Part shown: positions 45,063-45,372 of the stretch, piece by piece
Layout: each line of letters begins with the position of its first letter
How positions within the stretch are numbered: position 1 is the first letter of the stretch
Origin: an uncultured Alistipes sp.
GTDB lineage: Bacteria > Bacteroidota > Bacteroidia > Bacteroidales > Rikenellaceae
NCBI GenBank assembly: GCA_900545315.1
Contig: UQYM01000020.1
Span: forward strand, 1 to 45,372
Direction: 5' to 3'
Length of the DNA: 45,372 nucleotides
Made by a program: the position numbers and the translations under genes
Notes under the pieces: generated by a model
Databases searched by the model: none
What the model was told of the DNA's origin: nothing
The model's input: only the letters and a program-made list of their open reading frames with translations

Positions 45063-45372
45063 ACAGAGCGATCGGTTGCATAATGTTTATGGTCTGGAGT
45101 GAGGCTCAGAAGAAGGTATGGTATGCTTTTTGTGCCCAAACGACCCCTTTTTTGAGATTTTGGTGCTTACAGGAATTGCACTTTATTTTATCAAAGAAAT
45201 CTTGCAATTCATTTGAACATCCGTATTATGCAAGATTTGTAAATGGGTTGATGTTTGTTTAGATCGGTGATGTTATTACACAAAACAAGCGGGACAAACA
45301 GTCCCGCTTGTTTTGTGTAGTTTAGGGACAGTCGTTTAATTCCGTCATTATGAGTCAATCGGCAGACTGTCC
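45063..45372. other. 310-bp region after the PAAR-like gene
   Basis: No gene recognised. It contains the strong hairpin at 45278-45318 and, at its end, an 8-bp inverted repeat GGACAGTC / GACTGTCC (45326-45333 and 45365-45372) whose second arm abuts the window edge. The window stops here, so any gene that follows is not visible. Confidence 0.45.
45278..45318 (+). terminator. 18-bp perfect hairpin ending the T6SS operon
   Basis: A perfect 18-bp inverted repeat (45278-45295 with 45301-45318) with a 5-nt loop, about 215 bp after the PAAR-like stop. The distal arm includes TTTTGTGT, but no separate T tract follows. It is the likely end of the T6SS transcript. Confidence 0.8.

Noticed and set aside
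45326..45372. 8-bp inverted repeat GGACAGTC/GACTGTCC at the window edge, considered as an insertion-sequence end
   Set aside because: Too short, no transposase or target-site duplication visible, and the window stops at the second arm.

Overview
The window reads as chromosome of a Bacteroidota bacterium, most likely order Bacteroidales and perhaps Alistipes-like (family placement is a guess). The evidence is a Bacteroidota-type type VI secretion (T6SS) gene set (divergent TssB/TssC/TssD forms), a TsaD/TamB divergent pair, a fused HAD-IGPD HisB, a fused HisIE, and two promoters of the Bacteroidota -33/-7 form (TTG, 19 bp, TAnnTTTG). Intergenic stretches are often long (200-700 bp) and hold little. 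No tRNA, rRNA, CRISPR array, insertion sequence or integrase was seen.

Layout. (1) 244-9527 (+): eight tightly packed genes ending at a 17-bp hairpin. They encode a zinc-ribbon/TM/SH3-like protein, an L,D-transpeptidase lipoprotein with LysM, a YdjI-like SPFH protein with four zinc ribbons, a four-TM protein, a large coiled-coil protein with three zinc ribbons and an acidic tract, two paralogous helical proteins, and a bactofilin-like beta-helix protein. I recognise the parts but not a published whole. It is the best candidate for an undescribed system, perhaps an envelope-stress or membrane scaffold. (2) 9703-23076: mostly housekeeping genes: tsaD (-), tamB (+), exbB/exbD/tonB-like (+), a DUF1573 protein (+), an MtaD-type amidohydrolase (+), meaB (-) and a MATE exporter (+). 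(3) 23418-32019 (-): a complete histidine operon hisG-D-C-B-H-A-F-IE followed by rpiB. It is preceded by a previously unannotated 17-codon leader peptide with six His codons in eight positions and a terminator/antiterminator pair, a full transcription attenuator with its own promoter. (4) 32952-45062 (+): a T6SS structural and spike set, in the order clpV/tssH, tssB, tssC, four TssD/Hcp-like genes, a long VgrG, a 594-aa protein of unknown function, and a DUF4280 PAAR-like tip, closed by an 18-bp perfect hairpin.

How the genes work together. TssB/TssC would form the contractile sheath, TssD the inner tube, VgrG plus the PAAR-like protein the spike, and ClpV would recycle the sheath. Baseplate and membrane genes (TssE/F/G/K and the Bacteroidota-specific TssN-R) are absent here and must lie elsewhere if the system is complete. 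The his genes convert PRPP and ATP to histidine under His-codon attenuation. The first operon couples peptidoglycan modification (L,D-transpeptidase, LysM) to membrane-organising (SPFH, TM) and polymerising (bactofilin-like) proteins.
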